A stretch of 64,000 bases of DNA from Planctomycetota bacterium (lineage in GTDB: Bacteria; Planctomycetota; UBA8108; JACQVS01). Under the pieces are notes generated by a model. The model saw nothing but the letters and a program-made list of their open reading frames with translations, was not told where the DNA came from and did not search any database. The stretch lies in contig JANQLS010000161.1 in the NCBI GenBank assembly GCA_028280485.1, forward strand, positions 1 through 64,000, written 5' to 3'. Below are positions 44,164-54,515 of this stretch, in pieces. The stretch's first letter is position 1, and each line of letters opens with the position of its first letter. The position numbers were made by a program, and so were the translations under genes.

Positions 44164-45630
44164 ATGAATCCTGAAGATAAAAGAAAGATGCTCCTCGATA
44201 CTCTGCGCGGCCTGATGCGGCGGGGAGCTGAGGTCAATATTAAGAAGATTGTTGAGAAAACAAGAGCCGAAGATCTTTCAGAAGCCTTATTGCACCTTCC
44301 TCGATTGGATCGTCGCTCTCTCGTCGACTTCATTTACAAGATCGACTTAGATAAATGTGCTCTGGCTCTGTCTGAACTTCCGCGTGAGGTTGGGGTGCAG
44401 TTGATTCAGATCTTAGGCACTCCTTCAATTAAAAACTTGCTCGAAGTTTTAGAGCCGGATGATGCTGCCGAGTTCATGGATGCGTTTCCCGATGAACTCA
44501 AAGATGAGCTCTTAGAGAAGATGCAGTCAAAGGACGCCGATGACGTTCAAGAGCTGCTGAGTTTCCCGAGTGAAACAGCCGGGCGTATTATGACGCCCAA
44601 TGTGTTCGCCTTGCTTGAAGACTTGACCGTTGAAGAAGCTATTTCAAAAGTTCAGAAAGCGTCTGAAGAATTTGAAATGGTGTTTTATCTTTACGTCGTC
44701 GATACCCGGAATCATCTCGTGGGGATCGTCAGTCTGCGGCAGCTCCTTCAAAATGCCCCAAGCAAGTCTCTCAAAGAGATCATGAGTACAGATTTGATCA
44801 GTGTTCGCACTCACACTGACCAGGAGGAAGTCGCTCGTCAAGTGAGTGATTATAACTTGTTGGCGATTCCGGTATTGGATGATGACAACAAGCTCGCTGG
44901 GATTGTGACGGTCGATGATGTGATCGATGTGATTCGTAGTGAGGCTACCGAAGATCTCTTCGCTTTGGCGGGGGTGGACGCCCAAGATCGAGCCCTTGGA
45001 AGAGCGCGCAATTCTTTTAGAAGACGCTTGCCTTGGTTGCTGGGGAGTCTCTTCACCATGGTGTTGATCTGTTACTTTATCATTGGTCCCTTTGAAGAAA
45101 ACTTTAAGACAGCTCCCCTGATCGCTGTGCTGCTTCCTCTGGTCGCGGCGATGGGAGGGCACTCCGCCACGCAGACCATGACGGTGGTCGTGCGCGGTTT
45201 CGCTATGGGAGAAGTGACTGAAGAAACTCGTAAACGAGCTTTGATCAAAGAGATGATGGTCGGGCTTTTAAATGGGGTTGCCGTCGCTTTGATCGCGGGG
45301 CTGGTGATCGCATTCTTATTTCGATATGACGCAACGGATGCCAACCCTTGGGGTCTGTTTCCGGATTCTTCTGGCGCCGCCAGTACGGTCCAAGTAGAGA
45401 AGGTGGATGGACCAGAAATCTCTGATCTTCGAGGGCTTTACCTCGGAGGAGTAGTTTCGGCTTCACTTTTTATTCTGATGATCTTTTCAGCGACGATCGG
45501 AGCCTCCGTTCCCGTCATTTTAAGATTGCTCCATTTTGACCCTGCTATCGCTTCGGGTATTTTCGTGATCACTCTCACCGATATGATTGGGATGTTTACT
45601 TATCTTGGATTAGCTGTTTGGTTAGGGTAA
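44164..45630 (+). CDS. mgtE: Magnesium transporter MgtE
   Basis: A 488-residue magnesium channel/transporter. The cytosolic N-domain (about 30-145: LLHLPRLDRRSLVDFIYKID, LLEVLEPDDAAEFMDAFPDE, LLSFPSETAGRIMTP) and two CBS domains (about 150-275: NHLVGIVSLRQLLQ, AGIVTVDDVIDVIRSEATED) sense magnesium. The five-helix pore domain contains PLVAAMGGHSATQTMTVVVRG and the end FDPAIASGIFVITLTDMIGMFTYLGLA, with the pore Asp in LTDMIG. All expected parts are present and the length is close to the usual 450. Confidence 0.93.
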   Translation: MNPEDKRKMLLDTLRGLMRRGAEVNIKKIVEKTRAEDLSEALLHLPRLDRRSLVDFIYKIDLDKCALALSELPREVGVQLIQILGTPSIKNLLEVLEPDDAAEFMDAFPDELKDELLEKMQSKDADDVQELLSFPSETAGRIMTPNVFALLEDLTVEEAISKVQKASEEFEMVFYLYVVDTRNHLVGIVSLRQLLQNAPSKSLKEIMSTDLISVRTHTDQEEVARQVSDYNLLAIPVLDDDNKLAGIVTVDDVIDVIRSEATEDLFALAGVDAQDRALGRARNSFRRRLPWLLGSLFTMVLICYFIIGPFEENFKTAPLIAVLLPLVAAMGGHSATQTMTVVVRGFAMGEVTEETRKRALIKEMMVGLLNGVAVALIAGLVIAFLFRYDATDANPWGLFPDSSGAASTVQVEKVDGPEISDLRGLYLGGVVSASLFILMIFSATIGASVPVILRLLHFDPAIASGIFVITLTDMIGMFTYLGLAVWLG

Positions 45631-45803
45631 AAGAACTTTAATTCGCCTTAACTGTTTTGTTCAAAATAGAGTTTGGAGCAGAGATAAGCTTTTCCGTAGA
45701 TAAACTTGCAGCCAAATTATTGAGTCTTCCTAATTCCATAAAATTTGAGGGTGGTGATGTCACTGGGAGTCTTGCACGCTGAGGCGCTCCCACTGAGAAC
45801 AAT

Positions 45804-45872
45804 AGCAAGAAGATAGGGGTATGAAAATATTACCTCTTTAGATTTTTATCTTCTTGCCCCCATTTTCTTGCT
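45804..45872. repeat. GCAAGAAGAT inverted repeat, second copy
   Basis: Arms 45804-45828 and 45848-45872 are reverse-complementary with several mismatches and are built from the same GCAAGAAAAT/GGGGCAAGAAGAT words as the hairpin at 1639-1708. The remaining part of 45631-45990 shows no gene. Confidence 0.65.
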
Positions 45873-45990
45873 TATATTTCAAGCGTGAATGATTTTGGTA
45901 AGAAGAGATATTTATTGCTTAGAGATTCGACTTATTTTGAATTTTACAGAATCACTTAAAATGTTCAAAGCAGGGCTTTGCTGAGGATAA

Positions 45991-46743
45991 TTATATTAAT
46001 CCTTCTTCTAGCATCTCATTTTTTAAACGAGATTGATAGATCTGATGCCCCTCTTCGTCTTCCACAGCTTCCTTTGAATAGTAAATCCAACCTAATGCCC
46101 GTCGAGATCTATCTAAGCTTCGATTGGCATCCGCTCGGTGAACCGTGAGGGCGTGATGGGCGATGAGATCTCCTGGGGAGGCGTGAATTTCGATCTCTGG
46201 TAATTCGTAATTTTCGTACCTCAGATTCGAAATGCCTTGGCTGAACCCTAAAGTTTGAGTGCGGTCATGTTGAACTAAGCCCTTTTGATGGGATTGGGGA
46301 ATGTAGCGTAAGCAGCCATTTTCTCGATCCACGGGATCTAACGCCAACCATAGGGTCACCGCTTCTGGTGGGTTGATTTTAAAGTAAAACCCATCTTGAT
46401 GAATGGGGGTCGGGAGACTCGACTTTGGGGGTTTGTTGAAATATTGAAGATTCTTGGGAGTTGTAGCTGTGCCTAATAATTCTTCAGCTAATTCTTTAAA
46501 AATCCCTTGGTGAAAATAGTTTTTAAAGAAAGGGGAATGCGTTCCTAATTGCTGAATCTGCTTTAAGCTTTCAGCTCGATTTAAATCATCGTAAAAGACA
46601 TGCTCTCGAGGAAGGTCTTGAAGTTCATGCTCAATAAAGTTCTCTATTTGCCTTTTAAATTCAGCCGTCATTTTTTGATCTAAAAAACCTTCGAGTACGA
46701 CATAGCCATCACGATCAAAGGTTTGTTTAAGTTTGGAAGTCAT
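45991..46743 (-). CDS. Phytanoyl-CoA dioxygenase family protein (PhyH)
   Basis: A 250-residue Fe(II)/2-oxoglutarate oxygenase. The facial triad is visible: H115 and D117 (TPIHQDGFYF) and H202 (LTVHRAD), followed by a 2-oxoglutarate-binding Arg in SRRALGWIYYS. PhyH enzymes hydroxylate fatty acyl-CoAs, ectoine precursors and many secondary metabolites; the substrate is unknown and no helpful neighbour is present. The 673-base gap before the chemosensory operon contains repeat modules. Confidence 0.85.
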   Translation of the reverse strand: MTSKLKQTFDRDGYVVLEGFLDQKMTAEFKRQIENFIEHELQDLPREHVFYDDLNRAESLKQIQQLGTHSPFFKNYFHQGIFKELAEELLGTATTPKNLQYFNKPPKSSLPTPIHQDGFYFKINPPEAVTLWLALDPVDRENGCLRYIPQSHQKGLVQHDRTQTLGFSQGISNLRYENYELPEIEIHASPGDLIAHHALTVHRADANRSLDRSRRALGWIYYSKEAVEDEEGHQIYQSRLKNEMLEEGLI

Positions 46744-46825
46744 TGGATGTCGTCCTAAAACATCTTTGGTTGTTAGCTTAATAAATCTATGATCCGTTAA
46801 TGGGTTAACAATTACAATTTAAATT

Positions 46826-47134
46826 TAGTAGTAGGCTCGCTCCGCGAGTCGTACCGAAGCGAAAGCGTTTGGGTGCTCCATTTAGACTGAAAAAAACGTT
46901 AATTTTTAATCAGGGCAGATCGCATTTTGTCTCAAACCAAACCACCCTCACTGACAATATTATCCTAAGCTACGGTTTCTGTTCTATCCCTCTCTTATTC
47001 TTCGGGCTTGAAGTTGATTAAATGCTCGTGGGTGGCGGATATAAGCTTCGAGTCAGGCAGGGCTTTTTTTCTCGGTTATTGCCAAGAGTAAAGTTGGCTC
47101 GTTTCATACGACTCGCGGAGCGAGCCTACTACTA
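46826..47134. repeat. Inverted GTAGTAGG module pair enclosing a composite repeat copy
   Basis: Modules 46826-46853 and 47107-47134 are perfect 28-nt inverted copies and identical to the pair at 12017/12590. Starting at the left module there is a diverged copy of the composite repeat: module, GTACCGAAGCGAAAGCGTTT, about 130 nt, then CCCTCTCTTATTCTTCGGGCTTGAAG ending near 47022 (same order as 58721-59102). No gene is seen in 46744-47416. Confidence 0.8.
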
Positions 47135-47416
47135 AAAACTGAACATTCTTGGTGTTCCCATATCCCTATTTTTCACTTTGATTTTCTGATAATTCCTAAA
47201 TAGCAGCAAATCGCCTCACCTCACTTCAGTGGATTCCTTAGCTATCTAATTATGTTAAAGAAATTTTAGGTGCCCCTCCGATCACCTCATCATCTTCTTG
47301 CCGCTGGGCTTCAGTAGGGGCTGAAGAATATGGGAATAACTAGGAATAGGTTCCACTAAAGTAACTGGGGTCGCTTTGGTGAAGGTTGGTATTTGTAAAA
47401 AATTGAAGGAAGATTC

Positions 47417-49546
47417 ATGCTAGGGAAACTGAACTTAAAGCTTCGATTATTCGTAGCTTTTGCTGCTATCGGATTGACTCCATTTTTATTTGTAGCTTTG
47501 ATTTCACTGAACCAAATGGAAGATGCGATGTCGGAGCTCAACGATGATCGTTTGGTTTCTTTGCGGGAAGGTAAGGCCCGAGAAATTGAATCTTACTTTG
47601 AGTCGATTCGTAAGCAGGTGCTCACTTTTTCCCAGAATCGAATGATTGTTGATGCGATGAGGGGATTCAGCTCTGCCTTTTCAGATTTCAAAAAAGAATC
47701 CACTCTTCCCAATACTGAAACTCAATATGAGAGTGTCAGAAAATACTGGTTTGATTCTTTTGGTAAACAGTATCAAGAAAGTAATCATGGTTTGGATCCC
47801 ACCGGCTTAGGGCAAAAATTAGCCAGCTTGGATGCCGATTCTCTCGCTCTTCACTATCAGTACATCAGTAATAATCCCAACCCTCTGGGTTCAAAAGATG
47901 CCTTAGACCAAGCCGAAGATTCAACCGAGTGGTCGAAGTTGCACGGGACTTACCATCCTGCGATTCGTAGTTTTCTCAATGAGTTCGGCTACTACGATAT
48001 CTTCCTGGTCGACTCCGTAACGGGCGATATCGTTTACTCTGTTTTTAAAGAACTCGATTTCACCACTTCTCTTATTGATGGACCCTTCTCAAATACTAAT
48101 TTCGCCCGAGTGTTTCAAGCTGCGAATCAAGCGGCTAACGGCGAGTTCATCAAGCTTGAAGATTTTGAACCTTACTTTCCCTCCTACGAAGCGGCTGCCA
48201 GTTTCATCGCTTCGCCTATTTTTGATGGGAGTGAGCGACTCGGTGTGTTGATCTTCCAAATGCCGGTGGATCGCATATCTGAAATCATGACTCACTACGG
48301 TAAATGGGAAGAGGTGGGTTTAGGCCAATCAGGGGAAACCTACTTGGTTGCTGATGATTTTAAGATGAGAAGTAACTCGCGGGGAATGGCCTCCGATTCA
48401 GGTACCTACCTTGACGATTTGAGGAGGCGAGGGATTTCGGAAGACGTTTTGCTGAGTATTAAAGATCGAGGAACGACCCTTAATTTACAATCCATCAATA
48501 CTCCCGCCGTCAAGGAAGCCATCCTGGGAAGGAAGGGTGTTTCGGTGGGTGAAGGATACTTGGGGAACGAGGTTGTCAGTGCCTACACCCCCTTATCCAT
48601 CGCCGATGTGAATTGGGGTTTGGTAGCTGAAGTGGAAAAAGATGAAGCCCTGGCCTCCGTGAATCAATTGAATCAAACCTTGTGGTATCTATTAGGTGGT
48701 GGCGTTGCCTTCATTGTCGCCTTAGGTTGGTTCTTCATTCGTCAAATCAATCAACCTATCAAGGTCGCTGTTTCTTCGATTCGCGAAGCTTCCTCGGCAC
48801 TCTATGGAGCCTCACATGAGATCTCGGCTCTGACTGAAGAGCTCTCTCAAGCGGCTTCCGAGCAGGCGGAATCTCTCAGTGCCACCTCCACTTCCTACGA
48901 AGAGATCGATGCGATGACCGTGAATAACACATCTAATTCACAGGAAGCCAATACGATCACTTCTACCGTTCACCAGTTGACCGACCAGGTGAGCAACTTG
49001 ACACAAAATATGGTGGGATCGATGAACAACATCAAATCTTCGGCGAGTGAAACGGAGAAGATTATCAAGTCGATCGATGACATCGCTTTCCAAACGAACC
49101 TTCTTGCTCTCAATGCTGCAGTGGAAGCCGCTCGAGCTGGAGATGCGGGAAAAGGATTTGCTGTCGTAGCAGAAGAAGTTCGGAATCTTGCTGTTCGAGC
49201 CGCTCAAGAGGCAGAGAGCACTTCAGAGAAGATCAATCGATCGAAGGAACTCGCAGATCAAGGAGAGTCGATCTCTCGGGAAGTTCAAGAAGCGATTGAA
49301 ACGATCCGTGATAGCTCAAATAAATCGACCCAGCTCGTTTCCCAAATTTTTACTTCGAGCCAGGAGCAGAGTATTGGAGTCGATCAAGTGGGGCGCTCGT
49401 TGAATCAACTCAGCGATCTTTCTGGGCGAACTCTTGAATCATCAAAGAAGTCTGCAGACTCTAGCGTCATTTTAAATCACCAGTTAGAGTGCATCGAAGG
49501 ATCGATTCAAGAGTTAGAGCACCTCGTTTACGGTCGTGCTCAGTAG
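47417..49546 (+). CDS. Methyl-accepting chemotaxis protein with large extracytoplasmic sensor
   Basis: A 709-residue transducer. TM1 is about residues 9-32 and TM2 about 420-442 ([19 protein letters not shown]). The roughly 390 residues between them form a dCache-like periplasmic sensor. The cytoplasmic part has a HAMP-like start and a long coiled coil whose tip contains [23 protein letters not shown] (about 552-575, near-perfect kinase-control hairpin). ATG 47417 is preceded by GAAGGAAG. It opens the ten-gene chemosensory operon; cheA starts 48 bp after its stop. The ligand is unknown. Confidence 0.92.
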   Translation: MLGKLNLKLRLFVAFAAIGLTPFLFVALISLNQMEDAMSELNDDRLVSLREGKAREIESYFESIRKQVLTFSQNRMIVDAMRGFSSAFSDFKKESTLPNTETQYESVRKYWFDSFGKQYQESNHGLDPTGLGQKLASLDADSLALHYQYISNNPNPLGSKDALDQAEDSTEWSKLHGTYHPAIRSFLNEFGYYDIFLVDSVTGDIVYSVFKELDFTTSLIDGPFSNTNFARVFQAANQAANGEFIKLEDFEPYFPSYEAAASFIASPIFDGSERLGVLIFQMPVDRISEIMTHYGKWEEVGLGQSGETYLVADDFKMRSNSRGMASDSGTYLDDLRRRGISEDVLLSIKDRGTTLNLQSINTPAVKEAILGRKGVSVGEGYLGNEVVSAYTPLSIADVNWGLVAEVEKDEALASVNQLNQTLWYLLGGGVAFIVALGWFFIRQINQPIKVAVSSIREASSALYGASHEISALTEELSQAASEQAESLSATSTSYEEIDAMTVNNTSNSQEANTITSTVHQLTDQVSNLTQNMVGSMNNIKSSASETEKIIKSIDDIAFQTNLLALNAAVEAARAGDAGKGFAVVAEEVRNLAVRAAQEAESTSEKINRSKELADQGESISREVQEAIETIRDSSNKSTQLVSQIFTSSQEQSIGVDQVGRSLNQLSDLSGRTLESSKKSADSSVILNHQLECIEGSIQELEHLVYGRAQ

Positions 49547-49594
49547 ATTTAGTCCTGCTGTTTTCCTTCTTAGTTAAGAGGATTTTCAATCATA

Positions 49595-51817
49595 ATGGCC
49601 AATCCAATTGAGCTGATTTTAGATCAATTAGCCGAATGCATGATTCTTGGGGACTTAAGGCAACCTGAGACCGTCACGCAGGCTATCGACTGTTTGAGAC
49701 GTATCGAGGAGCATCTTCAAGAAGATCAACTCGTGAAGATCAACCAAACGGCCATTGGTCTACTCGGACGCATTCAGTCGGGTGGATCTGAGATCGAAGA
49801 TTCCTTGATTGCGAAAGTAACCCATACCATTCAAGGCTTGCAGAAAGTTCTTGCCCATGGTTATGAGGTCGAGGAGCATTTTTCTGAATCAGAATATGCT
49901 GTTCCTCTTGATGAGGAGGCCTTTGAGGGGTCTTCCTCAGTTGATTCAGCGGAGGTTCAGGAAGCAGCAACCCTGGAAGGAGACCCAGAGTTAGTGGGTG
50001 ACTTCGTCGGTGAGTCGAAGGACGGTCTTGAGCAGGTTGATCAATACCTCTTAGATTTAGAAGGTGATTCCAAGGACTTAGAATCGCTCAATGCCATCTT
50101 CAGAGTTTTCCACACGGTGAAGGGAGTCGCAGGATTCTTGGGTCTCACTGTGGTCGAAAAATTCGCACACGCGGCTGAAAGTATGCTGGAGCCGGTACGG
50201 AAGGGAGATCGCGAATGCTCACAGGTGATCTTAGACCTCACATTTGAAGCTAACGATCAGCTGAAGGAACTCATTTCCAAAGTAGAAGAATCCTTAACCA
50301 CTCAAGAGCCTTGGATTCCGCAAGAGAGTTTAGAAGAAACATTCAAAAAGATCGAAAGCCTTGAAGGCTCTCCTTTGATACAGGATTCGGCTGTTAACGC
50401 GAATTCTGACGAAAAGTCGCGGGCTAAAGAAGCAGTAAAAGAAATTGAAGTTCAGTTAGAAGATACTGAAAAACCAAAGCAGAATTCATCGAATGAAGCC
50501 CCTGAAAAATCTGAGACTGAAAAAGTTAGCAAGCCTAAGAAGAAAGTCAAGATTCAGGAGATGATCAAAGTTGGGGCTGACCGTCTCGACAATTTAGTGG
50601 ATACGATCGGAGAGCTGGTCATCTGCGACTCTATGCTGAAAGATTCAACTCTTCACTTTAGGAATGATCCTGAAAGCCTGAAAAGTGTTTGCATTCAGTT
50701 TCAAAAGATAACCAGGAATCTTCAGCAGATGGCGACTTCCCTGAGGATGCTTCCGGTGGGACCCACATTCAATCGAATGGCTCGCCTCAGTCGGGATGTC
50801 GCTAAGAAGCTTAATAAAGAGATCAACTTTGTCACTGAAGGAGATGACACTGAGCTCGATAAGACCGTTGTCGATATGATTGCCGATCCCTTGGTTCATC
50901 TCATCCGAAACGCCGTAGATCATGGATTGGAAGATACTGCGGATGAGAGAGAGGCTCACGGTAAATCTCGAGCGGGTCGCGTCACATTAAGAGCCTTCCA
51001 TGTCGGTGGCAATATTTGCATCGAAGTTGAAGATGATGGAGCCGGTGTCCATCACGAAGCTGTGATAAAAAAGGCTGTCGAGCAGGGTGTGATCACAACG
51101 GGTGAAGGATTGAGCGATCAAGATGTCCTGAATCTCCTCTTCCATCCGGGGATGAGTACTGCGAAAGAACTCAGTGATATCTCTGGGCGTGGGGTGGGGC
51201 TCGATGTCGTAAAAAGAAATATCGAAGCACTTCGAGGCCGGATTGAAGTTCATTCCGAGATTGGAGTGGGAACGACATTCAGCATCAAGCTCCCATTAAC
51301 TTTAGCCATCATCGAAGGCATGGTTGTTCGCGTCGGTACTCAACGTTTTATCATTCCCACTCTTTCTATCGTGAGAATGATTCGACCCGAAGAACACCGC
51401 TTATGTAGTGTAATGAGTGAAGACCAGGTGATTCAAATTCAGGATGAGTTGATTCCCCTTCATCGAATTGATCTACCTTTTTCAATCAAAGATGCGCTCA
51501 AAGATCCTGAGAAAGTCACATTTGTGATCATCGAAGGAGATGAAGGAAAGTATGCCATCGCCATCGATCAGCTTCTTGGTCAACAACAGATCATCATCAA
51601 AAACATTGGAGAGTATCTCAAGGATACCCCTGGTATTGCGGGGGGGACCATCCTTCCGGATGGGACCGTTGGGCTTATTTTAGATACGTCCAACTTACCC
51701 CGAATTGTTCAAGATTTTCGCGCTCAAGGGGAGGAGAGCGAAGAGGAGTTAAGGAAAAGACAAGGGCAAGAAGTGTTGGGTTCACAAGTGGATACTCAAG
51801 ACCTCGTTTTGAATTAG
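49595..51817 (+). CDS. cheA: Chemotaxis histidine kinase CheA with extra N-terminal domain
   Basis: A 740-residue kinase. The P1/Hpt domain is at about 132-235 with phospho-accepting H173 (FRVFHTVKGVAGF). It is preceded by about 120 extra residues: a helical segment 1-90 and an acidic linker. The usual P2 domain is not recognisable; instead a charged linker (about 265-320) leads to dimerisation P3, the ATPase P4 (LVHLIRNAVDHGLE near 432, DDGAGV, GRGVGLDVV) and the CheW-like P5 (about 565-705). The N-terminal helical segment could be a degenerate second Hpt or a docking module. A hairpin overlaps the stop TAG (51815-51817). Confidence 0.93.
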   Translation: MANPIELILDQLAECMILGDLRQPETVTQAIDCLRRIEEHLQEDQLVKINQTAIGLLGRIQSGGSEIEDSLIAKVTHTIQGLQKVLAHGYEVEEHFSESEYAVPLDEEAFEGSSSVDSAEVQEAATLEGDPELVGDFVGESKDGLEQVDQYLLDLEGDSKDLESLNAIFRVFHTVKGVAGFLGLTVVEKFAHAAESMLEPVRKGDRECSQVILDLTFEANDQLKELISKVEESLTTQEPWIPQESLEETFKKIESLEGSPLIQDSAVNANSDEKSRAKEAVKEIEVQLEDTEKPKQNSSNEAPEKSETEKVSKPKKKVKIQEMIKVGADRLDNLVDTIGELVICDSMLKDSTLHFRNDPESLKSVCIQFQKITRNLQQMATSLRMLPVGPTFNRMARLSRDVAKKLNKEINFVTEGDDTELDKTVVDMIADPLVHLIRNAVDHGLEDTADEREAHGKSRAGRVTLRAFHVGGNICIEVEDDGAGVHHEAVIKKAVEQGVITTGEGLSDQDVLNLLFHPGMSTAKELSDISGRGVGLDVVKRNIEALRGRIEVHSEIGVGTTFSIKLPLTLAIIEGMVVRVGTQRFIIPTLSIVRMIRPEEHRLCSVMSEDQVIQIQDELIPLHRIDLPFSIKDALKDPEKVTFVIIEGDEGKYAIAIDQLLGQQQIIIKNIGEYLKDTPGIAGGTILPDGTVGLILDTSNLPRIVQDFRAQGEESEEELRKRQGQEVLGSQVDTQDLVLN

Positions 51818-51845
51818 TTCCTGTTGATTCAACAGAAACGAACTA
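51815..51845 (+). other. Stop-codon-overlapping CTGTTG/CAACAG hairpin, copy 2
   Basis: TAGTT (51815-51819) pairs with AACTA (51841-51845), and CTGTTG (51821-51826) with CAACAG (51830-51835), leaving an asymmetric internal loop. The TAG is the cheA stop codon. The outer arms differ from copies 1 and 3 but still pair. Confidence 0.6.
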
Positions 51846-51901
51846 GGATTTAAATAACATCTTTTCATCGACGATTGAAAAGAGATCCAAGTGAGAAAAT
51901 T

Positions 51902-52414
51902 ATGAGTGAAGAAAATACGAAGATTACACCCGAACAGGAAGCTCTCTCTGGAAAGTACCTCACTTTCATTCTCGAAGAGGAGAGTTATGGAGTAGAGATC
52001 ATCAAGGTTCGAGAGATCATCGGTGTTCCTGAGATGACAGAAGTACCTTGCAGTTCGGAATATATTCGTGGGGTGATCAATCTTAGGGGGCGCATCATTC
52101 CCGTTTTAGATTTGAGGAAGAAGTTTGGGATGTCTCCAGCAGAACTTGCAGACAAGTCTTGCATCATCATTATCGACGCCCAAGACAATGCCCACAAGCA
52201 GATGGGGATTTTGGTCGACCTCGTGAGTGAAGTGGTCAATGTTCAACCCGAGCAAATTGAATGTTCTCCCGATGTCGGGGGGCAATCGAGCTCGGTCATC
52301 AGTGCACTCGCCAAGTTTGAAAACGGGATTAAAATTCTCCTCAACATCGAGCAGATCTTGGATATCGAGGGAGAAATTATTCTCTCTGAAAATAACGTGG
52401 CAATTGAAGCGTAA
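51902..52414 (+). CDS. cheW: Chemotaxis coupling protein CheW
   Basis: A 170-residue adaptor linking receptors to CheA. Signatures are KYLTFILEEESYGVEIIKVREIIG and VINLRGRIIPVLDLRKKFG, with the C-terminal lobe ILVDLVSEVVNV. I start it at ATG 51902; a TTG at 51875 would add nine residues. Only one cheW is present, so both receptors in the operon presumably share it. Confidence 0.92.
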   Translation: MSEENTKITPEQEALSGKYLTFILEEESYGVEIIKVREIIGVPEMTEVPCSSEYIRGVINLRGRIIPVLDLRKKFGMSPAELADKSCIIIIDAQDNAHKQMGILVDLVSEVVNVQPEQIECSPDVGGQSSSVISALAKFENGIKILLNIEQILDIEGEIILSENNVAIEA

Positions 52415-52459
52415 GCTTTGGGAACTAAAACTAACTTGAATAGTGTGTAGGGAATTAAC

Positions 52460-54454
52460 ATGAAGATGTCATTGAGCAAAAAATTAATTTATAGCTTCGC
52501 TGCAGTCGTCGGTATTTCCGTACTCAGTGTTGCTGTACTTTTCGTGATGTTGAGCGGAGTGAAAAAAACGAACCAGCATTTGGTCCAGGAAGCATCTCCA
52601 AAAGCATTGGCTTCATTTGAAGTTGATAAAGAGATCAATAACTTGGTGACTTCGATGAAAATCGCGGTACTCGCCGGGAAAAACGCGGATGAAGCTGAGC
52701 TGAAATCCAGTCAGGATAAAAGCTGGAATGCGCTGAACCAAGCGCTGACAGTCATCAAGAAAAATGTTCAGACAGGATCTAAAGATTCTCAGCTTGTTAA
52801 TTCCTTGAGTGATCAGATTTCTAAGGTAACAAGCGTTTTAAATCATATTAATCAAACTCGACAATCAGTAGATAACGTACCGTCCTTTTTAATTCAATCG
52901 CAAGAAGCAGGCCCTCGAGCTGCCAATATTCTTAAGGCTATTTCTGCGATTATCGATGAAGAGGGCACCTTAGAATCGACTTCTGAACGAAAAGCTTTAC
53001 TCAAACAGTTAGCTGATACTCGAGGATCTTTTGCTACTGGTTATGGGGCTCTCAATGGAATGCTCCTAACTGGAGATGAACGTTATAAAAAAACTTTTGA
53101 TGGTAAGTGGAAAGTCAATATTAGAGCGTTTGAGACGATCGAGAAAGCCAAGCACCTTTTCTCGCCCACTCAGTTGGAAAATTGGAATCGTTACGTCAGT
53201 ATTCGAAGTGAGTTTGCTCCTTTGCCTCAGAAGATGTATACCGCAAGAATGGCAGAGGATTGGAACAAAGCACAATTCCTACTTACCAAAGAGTTGAATC
53301 CCGTAGCTCAAAAAATTCAATCGATTACCTCGACATTGGTTTCAAGGAACTCCTCACTCTTGCGAACAGAGGGAGAGGAATTGGCAAGTTCTATCAATCT
53401 GATGAACTGGATTCAAATTCTTTCAGCTATTATCGCGGTGGTGACTTCGGTTGTCATCGTGTCTTTGATCACAAGAAATGTTGTCCGAGTGACTCGAGAG
53501 ATCGCAGAGTCTTCAGAAGACGTTTCCCTCACCAGTGGCCACATCAGTGAAGGCTCTCAGAAGTTAGCCGAGGGAGCGAATATTCAAGCCAGCTCGATCG
53601 AAAGTGTTTCGGCTTCTATGGAAGAGATGGCCGCAATGACGAGTCAAAATGCCGACAATGCTAGCGAAGCTAAGGTCTTAGCGGGCCAAGCTCAAGAATC
53701 TGCGAGTCAAGGGCAAAACACGATGGGCGAGATGCAACGTGCAATCCATGCGATCAAAGAATCGAGTGATCAGACCGCAAAGATTGTTAAAACCATCGAC
53801 GACATCGCATTCCAAACCAATCTTTTAGCTTTAAATGCAGCGGTTGAAGCTGCGCGAGCGGGAGAAGCGGGTAAAGGTTTTGCCGTTGTTGCTGAGGAGG
53901 TTCGGTCTTTAGCTCAAAGAAGTGCAGATGCCGCCAAGGATACAGCGGATCTCATTGAACAAGCTGTAGAAAATGCTAATGGAGGTGTTCGCATTACCGA
54001 GAGTGTGAGTACCTTATTTGAAACGATCAATGATGGGTCGACTCGAGTTGCTAATTTGATCACTGAAATTGCGTCAGCTTCAAAAGAACAGGCTGAAGGA
54101 ATTAACCAAGTGAGCAATTCGGTGAATGATATGAATCAAGTCATTCAAGAAAACGCTTCCAACAGTGAAGAATCTGCGGCGGCTTCCCAAGAACTCAGCA
54201 CTCAAGCTGAGCTGCTTTTGAGTTTAGTCAGTTCGCTTGGTGGGGGGGAACAGTCAGTTTCCCAAAAACCTAAAGCAAAGACCTCCGGTGGATCGACGAA
54301 TTGGACTTCCGTAGTTACTCCGAAATCAGCGGTTTCGAATCCGCCTGCGACTTCGACGGCCACCAAGGCTCAACCTAAAGCTTCGGCGCCAGCAAAATCA
54401 GCGAGTCCAGAACAAGTTATCCCCTTGGATGACGATGAGTTTCTTGATTTCTAA
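52460..54454 (+). CDS. Methyl-accepting chemotaxis protein, second transducer
   Basis: A 664-residue transducer. TM1 is about 8-31 and TM2 about 313-338; the sensor between them is helical, like four-helix-bundle domains. The signalling tip contains [40 protein letters not shown] (about 446 onward). After the coiled coil an Ala/Pro/Ser-rich flexible tail ends in IPLDDDEFLDF, an acidic-aromatic C-terminus like those that tether CheR or CheB in other MCPs. It differs from the first MCP in sensor type, so the operon may integrate two inputs. The stop overlaps a hairpin. Confidence 0.92.
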   Translation: MKMSLSKKLIYSFAAVVGISVLSVAVLFVMLSGVKKTNQHLVQEASPKALASFEVDKEINNLVTSMKIAVLAGKNADEAELKSSQDKSWNALNQALTVIKKNVQTGSKDSQLVNSLSDQISKVTSVLNHINQTRQSVDNVPSFLIQSQEAGPRAANILKAISAIIDEEGTLESTSERKALLKQLADTRGSFATGYGALNGMLLTGDERYKKTFDGKWKVNIRAFETIEKAKHLFSPTQLENWNRYVSIRSEFAPLPQKMYTARMAEDWNKAQFLLTKELNPVAQKIQSITSTLVSRNSSLLRTEGEELASSINLMNWIQILSAIIAVVTSVVIVSLITRNVVRVTREIAESSEDVSLTSGHISEGSQKLAEGANIQASSIESVSASMEEMAAMTSQNADNASEAKVLAGQAQESASQGQNTMGEMQRAIHAIKESSDQTAKIVKTIDDIAFQTNLLALNAAVEAARAGEAGKGFAVVAEEVRSLAQRSADAAKDTADLIEQAVENANGGVRITESVSTLFETINDGSTRVANLITEIASASKEQAEGINQVSNSVNDMNQVIQENASNSEESAAASQELSTQAELLLSLVSSLGGGEQSVSQKPKAKTSGGSTNWTSVVTPKSAVSNPPATSTATKAQPKASAPAKSASPEQVIPLDDDEFLDF

Positions 54455-54484
54455 TGAATTCCTGTTGAGCAACAGGAACTCATT
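54453..54484 (+). other. Stop-codon-overlapping CTGTTG/CAACAG hairpin, copy 3
   Basis: AATGAATTCCTGTT (54453-54466) pairs with AACAGGAACTCATT (54471-54484) at 13 of 14 positions around a GAGC loop. The first two bases belong to the mcp TAA stop. It lies 32 bp upstream of the cheR start codon, so it could affect cheR translation or mRNA processing. Confidence 0.65.
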
Positions 54485-54515
54485 AAGACCCAGGAAGAGA
54501 TTGAGATAAATCATC

